Assembly (NCBI GenBank): GCA_002451435.1 | Contig: DKCF01000076.1 | Coordinates: 45,266-54,544, forward strand | DNA length: 9,279 nt | Source of the DNA: Bifidobacterium sp. UBA6881 | Lineage (GTDB): Bacteria; Actinomycetota; Actinomycetes; Actinomycetales; Bifidobacteriaceae | Direction of reading: 5' to 3' | In this document: one piece after another, positions 1 to 6,074 of the stretch | Layout: each line of letters opens with the position of its first letter | Numbering within the stretch: position 1 is the first letter of the stretch | Notes under the pieces: model-generated | The model's input: the letters and a program-made list of their open reading frames with translations, nothing else | Told to the model about the DNA's origin: nothing | Database searches by the model: none | Made by a program: the position numbers and the translations under genes

Positions 1-1064
1 TTCTCCAGCACGCGGGGCACGACGATCATGACGGATGGTTTGGCCACCTGCAGGTCGGCGATCAGCGTTTTGATGCCTTGGGCGATGTAGATGTGCATCC
101 GGCTCGCCACGCAGATGTAATTGATGGCTCGCGCGAAGGAATGCGCCTGCGGCAGGAACAGCAGCACGTTGTGATCCTTCTGGTGCAGCAGGTCGGGCAT
201 GTAGTCCGGCAGGTTCAACGCGGTGGTGCAGTAGTGCTCGTGCGTCATCTCCACGCCTTTTGGCGCTGCGGTGGAGCCGGAGGTGTACACGATGGAGCAC
301 AGATCGGTTTTCTTGACGGACGCGATGCGTTCGTCAAGCTGCTCGTCGCTGATGCCGGAGCCGTATGCCTGGATCTCGTCGAGTCCGCCGTTCTCGAAGC
401 AGACGATGTGTTCCAGCGTCGGGCATTCCTCTTCCGCGCCGTCCGCCTTGTCGCGCATGTCCGTGGTTTCGACGACCAGCAGGCGCGCGTCGGAATTGTT
501 CACGATGTTGCGGATCTGTTCGGCGGAGTCGGTGTCGTAGATGGTGGCGAGCACGCCGCCGCATGCCATGACCGCCGCGTCGAACACGTCCCACGCGTAG
601 GAGGTGCGACACATGAACGCCACGCCGTCTCCCTTTTTCAGACCATAGTGCAACAGGCCCTTGGCGGTCTGGCGGATGTCGGCCAGCACCTCGTTGCCGG
701 TCTTGGTGGCCCATTCGCCGTTCTCCTTGTAGGTGTAGAGCGGCTCGTCACCCATGCGTTCGGCGCGGTCGGCGTAGATGTCGTAGATGGTGATGCCATC
801 GTCCAGCGGCGGCTTTCCCGCCGTCTTGGTGGTCAGCAAGCCGGTCTGCGGATCAAGGAACGTCGTGGATGGGAAACCCGGACCCCATTCCGCGGTGTGC
901 GGAAGGTCGATATGGCCATCGGGGGAGAGGATGTTGTCGGGGTCGTTGTAGTCCGGGGTGTTGCCCGAGTCATCGCTGACGGGGTGCACGAAGTCGCCTC
1001 CCAGTCTCAGCGCCTTCTGCGCAAGATTGGCGGCTCGCTTGTTCAAAGAGGTGATGACGGACAC
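1..1064 (-). CDS. Long-chain fatty-acid--CoA ligase (AMP-forming), N-terminal half, cut by window edge
   Basis: The enzyme activates long-chain fatty acids with ATP and CoA through an acyl-adenylate, feeding lipid synthesis; it acts in the cytoplasm or at the inner membrane face. The visible 354 residues were translated from the minus strand. The adenylate-forming P-loop reads YTSGSTAAPKGV at residues 260-271, followed by LPQAHSFAR near 304-312 and KPSVMIVVPRVLE at 342-354, in the order seen in FACS/FadD15-type enzymes. The C-terminal half (A5-A10 motifs) lies outside the window. The start is GTG at 1064: an AGGAG at 1075-1071 sits 6 nt upstream, and the ATG at 1080 is out of frame. Canonical P-loops read TSGTTGxPKG, so Ala266 replaces a usual glycine. 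The gene is divergent from the transhydrogenase operon. The family is secure; chain-length preference cannot be read from sequence. Confidence 0.93.
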   Translation of the reverse strand, partial: MSVITSLNKRAANLAQKALRLGGDFVHPVSDDSGNTPDYNDPDNILSPDGHIDLPHTAEWGPGFPSTTFLDPQTGLLTTKTAGKPPLDDGITIYDIYADRAERMGDEPLYTYKENGEWATKTGNEVLADIRQTAKGLLHYGLKKGDGVAFMCRTSYAWDVFDAAVMACGGVLATIYDTDSAEQIRNIVNNSDARLLVVETTDMRDKADGAEEECPTLEHIVCFENGGLDEIQAYGSGISDEQLDERIASVKKTDLCSIVYTSGSTAAPKGVEMTHEHYCTTALNLPDYMPDLLHQKDHNVLLFLPQAHSFARAINYICVASRMHIYIAQGIKTLIADLQVAKPSVMIVVPRVLE

Positions 1065-1103
1065 GAAATTCTCCTACATGCATATAACCAAGTATCTGTA
1101 GGA

Positions 1104-1132
1104 ATGATAGTCCCTTCGATGCGACACGTCAC
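1104..1132 (-). promoter_or_regulatory. Predicted sigma-70-type promoter of the acyl-CoA ligase
   Basis: On the minus strand a -35-like GTGACG (1132-1127, 4/6 to TTGACA) and a -10-like TATCAT (1109-1104, 5/6 to TATAAT) are separated by exactly 17 nt. Transcription would start near 1097, leaving a leader of about 33 nt with the AGGAG site before the GTG start. This is inferred from consensus only. Confidence 0.45.
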
Positions 1133-1148
1133 CTTACGGTAGCGTAGG
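1133..1148. promoter_or_regulatory. Imperfect inverted repeat, candidate operator of the acyl-CoA ligase gene
   Basis: CTTACGGTAGCGTAGG is symmetric at 12 of 16 positions, with arms TACG (1135-1138) and CGTA (1143-1146) around a 4-nt centre. It abuts the upstream edge of the -35 element of the ligase promoter. Position and shape suit a dimeric regulator such as a TetR-family lipid regulator, but no regulator gene is visible and the factor is unknown. Confidence 0.3.
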
Positions 1149-1235
1149 GAATAGGCGCCGTGGCAGCCCCCGACGATCGGATGGGAAAGATGCCTTTACC
1201 CGACAGGTGAGAGGCTGTGGCATGCATATATGCGA

Positions 1236-1263
1236 TTTACGTTACACTAAGGCACTGTATCTA
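1236..1263 (+). promoter_or_regulatory. Possible promoter of the transhydrogenase operon
   Basis: TTTACG (1236-1241) and TATCTA (1258-1263) are 16 nt apart and each match the consensus hexamer at 4/6. TACACT at 1243-1248 is an alternative -10 but lacks a convincing -35. A perfect palindrome, GCATATATGC (1224-1233), lies just upstream. An operon promoter must lie between 1065 and 1301; this is only the best local candidate. Confidence 0.28.
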
Positions 1264-1301
1264 TTCGTCGAGATTTCTTTAATGAGGAAGAAAGGGGACC
1301 T

Positions 1302-2447
1302 ATGGCTGAAAAAGCTGAGGCCACCGTGGTTTTCGGAGTTTTTAACGAGACTTCCGAACACGAATCCCGCGTTGCTCTGACACCGGACATCGTAACGAGA
1401 TTGCGCAAGTCGGGCGTCGCATGCCTGGTCGAGTCCGGTGCCGGCGTCGCATCGCATTATGTCGATGAGGACTACGTCAAGGCCGGAGCCCAGGTCGTTT
1501 CCGCCGATGACGTGATCGCGCGCGCCGACGCGCTCGGTTTCGTGGACCGTCCGGATGCCGGATTGCTCGCGAAGGCCAGGCGCGGAACCTGGATCATCGG
1601 TATGCTCGGATCCTTCGCCGACGCCGATTATGTCGCGACCTTGGAGAAGGCGGGACTGGTCGGCGTGGCCATGGAGAAGCTGCCGCGTCAGTTGAGCTCC
1701 GCGCAGTCGATGGACGAGATGACGTCGCAGAACTCCGTGATGGGGTACAAGGCCGCCATCACGGCCGCCGACGCCTATGGGTCGTTCCTGCCGATGATGA
1801 CCACCGCGGCAGGCACCATCCGCCCGGCCAAGGTGCTGATTCTCGGTGCCGGCATCGCGGGTCTGCAGGCCATCGGAACCGCCAAGCGCCTTGGCGCCGT
1901 CGTCACCGCATACGATGTGCGTCCGGCCTCCAGGGGAGAGGTCGAATCTCTGGGCGCGAAATTCCTTGATCTTGGGCTCGATTTCTCCAAGGGACAGGGC
2001 GAGGGCGGCTACGCCCGTGCCCTGAGCGCCGAGGAGCAGGCCCAGCAGCAGGCCGCGGTCGACCAGAAGGCGGCGGGCTTCGACATCGTCATCACCACGG
2101 CCAAGGTTCCGGGACGCAAGCCGCCGGTGCTGCTGACGAAGGCCGGCGTCGCCGGGCTCCATCGCGGGGCCGTGGTCGTCGATTGCGCGGCCAGCGATCT
2201 GGGCGGCAACGTCGAGGGATCCGCTGTCGGCACCCAGGTGACCGGCAACGGCGTGACCATCATCGGCGCACCGTATCTGGCCAGCGGCGTGGCCACCACC
2301 GCGTCCAACCTGCTGAGCCGCAACGTGGCCGATGTGCTGGCCCATTTCGTACGTGAAGGCAGGCTCTCCATCGACCTGAGTGAGGAACTCGATCAGGCCA
2401 TGGTCGTCGCAGGCCGTGGCGGGGAAGCCAAGAAGGAAGAGGAGTAG
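1302..2447 (+). CDS. pntAA: NAD(P) transhydrogenase subunit alpha part 1 (NAD(H)-binding domain I)
   Basis: This is the soluble NAD(H)-binding domain of the proton-translocating transhydrogenase, which passes hydride from NADH to NADP+ at the inner membrane face. It is 381 residues, usual for the split alpha-1 subunit. Visible marks are the N-terminal ESRVALTP (21-28), the substrate loop LPRQLSSAQSMDEM (127-140), the Rossmann fingerprint GAGIAGLQA (182-190), the ribose-binding YDVRP (204-208), the mobile-loop GGYA with Tyr237, and TTAKVPG. The closely related alanine dehydrogenases are excluded by the two downstream membrane subunits. The ATG at 1302 follows AAAGGGG at 1291. The loop usually reads PRxxRAQSMD, but here Ser133 stands where Arg is common and the loop seems one residue longer. 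The gene is first of a three-gene operon, 3 nt before the next start. Confidence 0.96.
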   Translation: MAEKAEATVVFGVFNETSEHESRVALTPDIVTRLRKSGVACLVESGAGVASHYVDEDYVKAGAQVVSADDVIARADALGFVDRPDAGLLAKARRGTWIIGMLGSFADADYVATLEKAGLVGVAMEKLPRQLSSAQSMDEMTSQNSVMGYKAAITAADAYGSFLPMMTTAAGTIRPAKVLILGAGIAGLQAIGTAKRLGAVVTAYDVRPASRGEVESLGAKFLDLGLDFSKGQGEGGYARALSAEEQAQQQAAVDQKAAGFDIVITTAKVPGRKPPVLLTKAGVAGLHRGAVVVDCAASDLGGNVEGSAVGTQVTGNGVTIIGAPYLASGVATTASNLLSRNVADVLAHFVREGRLSIDLSEELDQAMVVAGRGGEAKKEEE

Positions 2448-2450
2448 ACC

Positions 2451-2756
2451 ATGGATATCGTCGTTGCGATCACCCTGTTCGTCCTCGCGCTGCTCATCGG
2501 CGTCGAGGTCATCGGCAAGGTGCCGGCCACCTTGCACACCCCGCTGATGTCCGGCGCGAACTCCATTCACGGCATCGTCATCGCCGGTGTGGTCATCGTG
2601 GCAGCGCATGCCACCAGCCCGCTCGCCTGGGTGTTCATCTTCCTCGCGGCGGTGCTGGGAACCATGAACGTCGTCGGTGGCTATGTCGTCACCGACCGCA
2701 TGCTGGAGATGTTCAAGTCCGACAAGGGCAAGAAGAAGGAAAAGGAGGCCAAGTAA
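2451..2756 (+). CDS. pntAB: NAD(P) transhydrogenase subunit alpha part 2 (membrane domain II, alpha portion)
   Basis: This is a 101-residue membrane subunit with three predicted helices (about 2-22, 38-56 and 60-82) and a Lys/Glu-rich C-terminal tail. It forms the alpha half of the proton channel. The family signature VPATLHTPLMSGANSIHGI (24-42) and NVVGGYVVTDRMLEMF are both present. His40 in SIHGI corresponds by motif to the channel histidine described in the alpha-2 subunit of the three-subunit Thermus enzyme. GAGGAG at 2439-2444, inside the end of the upstream gene, provides the ribosome site 6 nt before ATG. The stop codon is followed directly by the start of pntB, so translation is probably coupled. 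Confidence 0.96.
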   Translation: MDIVVAITLFVLALLIGVEVIGKVPATLHTPLMSGANSIHGIVIAGVVIVAAHATSPLAWVFIFLAAVLGTMNVVGGYVVTDRMLEMFKSDKGKKKEKEAK

Positions 2757-4202
2757 ATGGGTACCCTGGCCGAAATGCTGAGCACGCCGCTCGGCGTCAT
2801 CGAATGGTTCGTCTACCTGCTGGCCGCCGTGATGTTCGTCATCGGCCTGCATCTGATGAATTCGCCGAAAACCGCCCGCAAGGGCAACGCGGTCTCCGCC
2901 ATCGGCATGGTCCTGGCCGTGGCCATGGCGTTCATCGTGCTGTTCGCCGGTGAGATCTCCAATGGATTCAAGCATGGCGTCGCGGTCGTCGTGCTGATTG
3001 CCGGCATCGCCATCGGCGCGGTCGCCGGCGTGGTCTCCGCCAAGAAGGTCAAAATGACCGACATGCCGCAGCTCGTTTCGGTGTTCAACACCGTGGGCGG
3101 CGGCGCGGCGGCGCTTGTCGCGTTGAACGACATCCTGACCTCCGCCGAGACTCCGGGCCTCGTGGTGCTGATCACCGCGGGTCTGGGCATCATGATCGGT
3201 TCCGTCACCTTCTCCGGATCGCTGATCGCCGCAGGCAAGCTGCAGGGCATCAAGTGGGTCAAGAAGCTGGCGCTGCCGGGCAAGAGCGCGCTGAACATCG
3301 TGTTCGTCGTGCTCACGGTCCTTTCCTTCGTCATGCTGTGCGTGCAGCCGCAGCAGCGCCTGTTGTGGTCGATTCTCACCACCGTGTTCGCGCTGTGCTA
3401 CGGCCTGGTGTTCGTCATCCCGATCGGCGGCGCGGACATGCCGGTGGTCATTTCCGTGCTGAACGCATGCACCGGTACCGCGGTGGCCATGTCCGGTCTG
3501 GCCATCAACAACATCGCCCTGATCGTCGCCGGCGCGCTGGTCGGCGCCGCGGGCGTGACGCTGTCCATCGCCATGTCGAAGGCCATGAACCGTCCGCTGC
3601 TTTCCGTGCTGTCCGGCGGATTCGGCGGGGCCAATGCGGCCGCGGGCGCCGGCGAGGGGCCGGAGGGCACCATGAAGGAGACCTCCGCCGATGATTTGGC
3701 CGTGCAGCTCGTCTATGCCGAAAAGGTCATTTTCGTGCCGGGCTTCGGCCTGGCCCAGGCTCAGGCCCAGCGGGAACTGGCCGATCTGGGCACGCTGCTC
3801 AAGGACCATGGCGTCGAGGTCTCCTACGCCATCCATCCGGTGGCTGGACGTATGCCGGGCCACATGAACGTGCTTCTCGCCGAGGCGAACGTGCCGTACG
3901 AGGAGCTCGTCGATCTGGACGACATCAATCCGCAGTTCCCACAGGCCAATGTGGCCCTCGTGGTCGGCGCGAACGACGTGACCAACCCGGCCGCGCGCAG
4001 GCCGGGCACCCCGGTCTCCGGCATGCCGATCCTCGATGTCGACAAGGCGCAGAACGTCGTGGTCATGAAGCGTGGCCGCGGCACCGGCTACGCCGGCATC
4101 CAGAACGAGTTGTACTTCGAAGACAACACGCAGATGCTGTTCGGCGACGCCAAGTCCAGCCTGCAGGCCGTCATCGCGGCGGTCAAGGAGCTCATCGGCT
4201 GA
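2757..4202 (+). CDS. pntB: NAD(P) transhydrogenase subunit beta (membrane channel plus NADP(H)-binding domain III)
   Basis: The 481-residue beta subunit carries most of the proton channel (multiple helices, about residues 5-275) and the NADP(H)-binding domain III (about 310-481). Channel motifs include LVSVFNTVGGGAAALVA (106-122) and GGADMPVVISVLN (224-236). Domain III shows VPGFGLAQAQAQ (327-338), HPVAGRMPGHMNVLLAEA (360-377), GANDVTNPAA (404-413), the NADP-binding KRGRGTGYAG (438-447) and MLFGDAK (460-466). Asn111 occupies the site of the E. coli beta-subunit His91, which fits a histidine supplied by the alpha-2 subunit instead. AAAGGAGG at 2741-2748 lies 8 nt before the ATG, and the ATG touches the pntAB stop codon. 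Length is normal and no key motif is missing. It ends the operon; two hairpins follow. Confidence 0.97.
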   Translation: MGTLAEMLSTPLGVIEWFVYLLAAVMFVIGLHLMNSPKTARKGNAVSAIGMVLAVAMAFIVLFAGEISNGFKHGVAVVVLIAGIAIGAVAGVVSAKKVKMTDMPQLVSVFNTVGGGAAALVALNDILTSAETPGLVVLITAGLGIMIGSVTFSGSLIAAGKLQGIKWVKKLALPGKSALNIVFVVLTVLSFVMLCVQPQQRLLWSILTTVFALCYGLVFVIPIGGADMPVVISVLNACTGTAVAMSGLAINNIALIVAGALVGAAGVTLSIAMSKAMNRPLLSVLSGGFGGANAAAGAGEGPEGTMKETSADDLAVQLVYAEKVIFVPGFGLAQAQAQRELADLGTLLKDHGVEVSYAIHPVAGRMPGHMNVLLAEANVPYEELVDLDDINPQFPQANVALVVGANDVTNPAARRPGTPVSGMPILDVDKAQNVVVMKRGRGTGYAGIQNELYFEDNTQMLFGDAKSSLQAVIAAVKELIG

Positions 4203-4217
4203 TGGTGCGATAACGGC

Positions 4218-4259
4218 CATGCGGTCGTTCCGCGAACAAGGTCGCGGAACGACCGCATG
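4218..4259. terminator. Perfect 17-bp hairpin after pntB (first of two)
   Basis: The arms CATGCGGTCGTTCCGCG (4218-4234) and CGCGGAACGACCGCATG (4243-4259) pair without mismatch around the 8-nt loop AACAAGGT. It starts 15 nt after the pntB stop. No T-run follows, so it may act as an RNA-stabilising or processing hairpin, or as part of a double terminator with the next stem. Confidence 0.55.
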
Positions 4260-4263
4260 CCGG

Positions 4264-4303
4264 CGCAGAGGGGACCCTTCCTTCGGGAAGGGTCCCCTCT
4301 GCG
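4264..4303 (+). terminator. Perfect 18-bp hairpin with UUCG tetraloop, probable pntB terminator
   Basis: The arms CGCAGAGGGGACCCTTCC (4264-4281) and GGAAGGGTCCCCTCTGCG (4286-4303) pair completely and are closed by a C(UUCG)G tetraloop, one of the most stable RNA loops known. Only TTT follows, so it is not a textbook U-tract terminator. Its place four bases after the first hairpin and before the next gene makes transcription termination the most likely role. Confidence 0.65.
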
Positions 4304-4411
4304 TTTCGAGGCGGTTGTCGTGAAGACGATGCCGGGCTGCTCGGAACCGTATGGGACGGTGGCCTCGCCACATGGGAAGGCAGCGGATCCATGCCCTGTT
4401 CGCAATCGTTC
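4304..4411. other. Non-coding spacer with two short weak stems
   Basis: Between the terminator pair and the DnaA-box cluster I see no gene. Two 5-bp inverted repeats are present: ACCGT/ACGGT around a 5-nt loop near 4347-4361, and GTGGC/GCCAC around 3 nt near 4361-4373. They are too short to assign a role. Apparent open frames here are read-through of the hairpins. Confidence 0.5.
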
Positions 4412-4466
4412 TTATCCACAATCGGCTTTTTGCGGTGGATAGTCGGATTTTATCCACTTATCCACA
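4412..4466 (+). promoter_or_regulatory. Cluster of DnaA-box-like nonamers
   Basis: TTATCCACA occurs at 4412-4420 and again at 4458-4466, both perfect matches to the high-affinity bacterial DnaA box. TTATCCACT (8/9) sits at 4450-4458, sharing one base with the last box. A weaker inverted copy, CTATCCACC (7/9), is on the other strand at 4442-4434. The three good sites share one orientation. The cluster lies 93 nt upstream of the start of the unknown 455-residue gene and overlaps where its promoter should be. It could regulate that gene or titrate DnaA; no dnaA, dnaN or AT-rich unwinding tract is in view, so an origin is not supported. Confidence 0.5.
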
Positions 4467-4558
4467 GATTCTTCGGAGCGGGTGGCGCGACCATGTCGCC
4501 GTATGCGACATTGGAACCACACCCGCAAGGAACACGGCGCGACGAAGGAGTCCACGCA

Positions 4559-5926
4559 ATGATGAATGCCACCACACCGCCACTCGATATGGACGAACAG
4601 GGTTTTCTGACCATGCTCGACGAGCTGATCGGACGATTCGGCGGATCTGATTCGGACCGATGCTCCGAAACCATCGGGATGCCGCGCCGCGAATATGGGC
4701 TGAAGGTGCCTTGCTTCTTGTTCGACGACGAGATCCATCGTCTTGCCGTCGAACTGTTCGGGGGAACCTCATGGCCCGCGAATCTCGACGCGGATATGTT
4801 CGCCTTCGAAGAGCGGCGGATCGGATACGATGCGGAATTCCTCATCGGATGCCGCAACGTGGTGCGCAGATACGGCATGGGCGTATGGCTGTACGACATG
4901 GTCAACGACGCTTCCATCGCCGTGGCGTTGAATCGGCCAAGCAGTAGAATGCCATTTTGTCTCGGCCCGTTCGACACCCGCGAAACATTCCGGAGGGACA
5001 TGCGCACGGGTGGGAAATATGTGGCGGACGAGAAAACGCGCCGCGCGTGCATGGCCGAATACCTTCGACAGATCTACCGTTTGGCCGCGTACAGTCTGCT
5101 GCGATGGGGCGGCGCCGATCCGCGTGCCGCCGACATCGCGCAGATGATGCTCGCCTATGGCGGATTGGGCATGACCATGCTGCGCGATGATCCGAACGTG
5201 GTGAAGCTGGGTTGCGAACCGGACTTCCGGTATCGGAACGTGTGCGGGCATCTGCGCGACATGTGGATCAAAGCGGACCTGGATTACGCCTGCGACATAG
5301 ACCTCGATGCCGGTCGGGCCTTGGAATATCCGGAATGCATGGATGCCAGATATCTTTACGACGCGCGTAAGCTGATCGCGGCGTACCGGTCGCTGTGGAA
5401 GGGACGTACGGAACCTGCGGCGCGGGTACTGGAACGGATCGAGGAAAGCGGGCCGTACCGGGTTCCGGACGTCTGGAAGGATCCGCTGTACCTGCATGAC
5501 CTGTCCATCTCGCTGATGGGGCAGGATGGCGCATGCGTTCTCGACGAGGGCTTCCGCACGCGCGACCGCGATTTGTTCGACAGGGGAGTCGGGGAACTCG
5601 AGCGGCGGATGCGCGAGGTGGGGCGATCGGGATTATTGTCAGCCCTTGCCGCGCGCATCGCTCCAGCCGCGTACGGAGACCGCATGGACATGCCGCCCGC
5701 GCCGCGCGAAGACCGCGGAAGGATGCTGGAACGGTGCGGAGATCCGTGCGAGACGGCCGCGACCATCGCATTGTACCGTCTGCCGAGGGACCGGAGATCG
5801 CTGCGTGCCGTCCGCGCGCTGCTTATGCGCGAGACGGATGCGTATTCGAGGCATATGGGATGCTTCATGGACAAGACCTCCGGGCCGGAGGACACGATGG
5901 GGGAATCGGTGCCTGTGATGGAATGA
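4559..5926 (+). CDS. Uncharacterised 455-residue soluble protein
   Basis: I do not recognise this family. The protein is acidic and arginine-rich, with no signal peptide and no membrane segment, so it is probably cytoplasmic. It looks mainly helical: a central stretch (ACMAEYLRQIYRLAAYSLLRWGG) and later YDARKLIAAYRSLWKG resemble amphipathic helices of a repeat or bundle fold. I see no nucleotide-binding loop, metal-binding cluster, helix-turn-helix or catalytic signature. The start chosen is ATG 4559, because AAGGAG at 4545-4550 lies 8 nt upstream. The frame stays open back to 4391, but that extension would code through the DnaA-box cluster and lacks a ribosome site. It uses more GGA, CGA and CGG codons than the pnt genes, which suggests low expression or a different history. 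It stands alone: terminator hairpins precede it and a 148-nt gap follows. It is probably a real gene, given its length, start site and protein-like composition. Confidence 0.75.
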   Translation: MMNATTPPLDMDEQGFLTMLDELIGRFGGSDSDRCSETIGMPRREYGLKVPCFLFDDEIHRLAVELFGGTSWPANLDADMFAFEERRIGYDAEFLIGCRNVVRRYGMGVWLYDMVNDASIAVALNRPSSRMPFCLGPFDTRETFRRDMRTGGKYVADEKTRRACMAEYLRQIYRLAAYSLLRWGGADPRAADIAQMMLAYGGLGMTMLRDDPNVVKLGCEPDFRYRNVCGHLRDMWIKADLDYACDIDLDAGRALEYPECMDARYLYDARKLIAAYRSLWKGRTEPAARVLERIEESGPYRVPDVWKDPLYLHDLSISLMGQDGACVLDEGFRTRDRDLFDRGVGELERRMREVGRSGLLSALAARIAPAAYGDRMDMPPAPREDRGRMLERCGDPCETAATIALYRLPRDRRSLRAVRALLMRETDAYSRHMGCFMDKTSGPEDTMGESVPVME

Positions 5927-5988
5927 CCGATGTGCTTTCCGGCTTTGCCCGGCGTCTTCGACCGTCACCGGCCGCCACCACGGTTCGG

Positions 5989-6000
5989 TGGTCCGGACCA
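5989..6000. promoter_or_regulatory. Perfect 12-bp palindrome upstream of the MATE gene
   Basis: TGGTCCGGACCA is fully self-complementary and lies 74 nt before the MATE start. A -10-like TATTCT follows at 6012-6017, so a bound protein would sit in the promoter region. Just upstream, CCACC and GGTGG form a short stem around ACGGTTC. No -35 of quality is visible. A regulator-binding site for the exporter is plausible but unproven. Confidence 0.3.
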
Positions 6001-6074
6001 TGACCGACGCCTATTCTAGGATGCCTTTTGGAAACAATCTGCAGAAGAGTCCGCGGAAAGCCTGGAGGAGCCGC

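Noticed and set aside
78..1142. Plus-strand open frame opposite the acyl-CoA ligase
   Set aside because: The minus strand encodes a well-matched ligase with a P-loop motif and ribosome site; the plus-strand frame is its mirror.
1242..4457. Minus-strand open frame of 1071 codons covering the whole pnt operon
   Set aside because: It lies antisense to three clearly recognised genes, is rich in His, Asp, Arg and Gly like antisense frames of GC-rich coding DNA, and shows no domain. It is open because stop codons are rare in that frame.
4412..4466. Chromosomal origin of replication
   Set aside because: DnaA boxes are present, but there is no AT-rich unwinding element and no dnaA, dnaN or other replication gene nearby.
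4391..4558. Upstream in-frame extension of the 455-residue protein
   Set aside because: It would translate through the DnaA-box cluster, has no ribosome site at its ATG, while AAGGAG fits the start at 4559.
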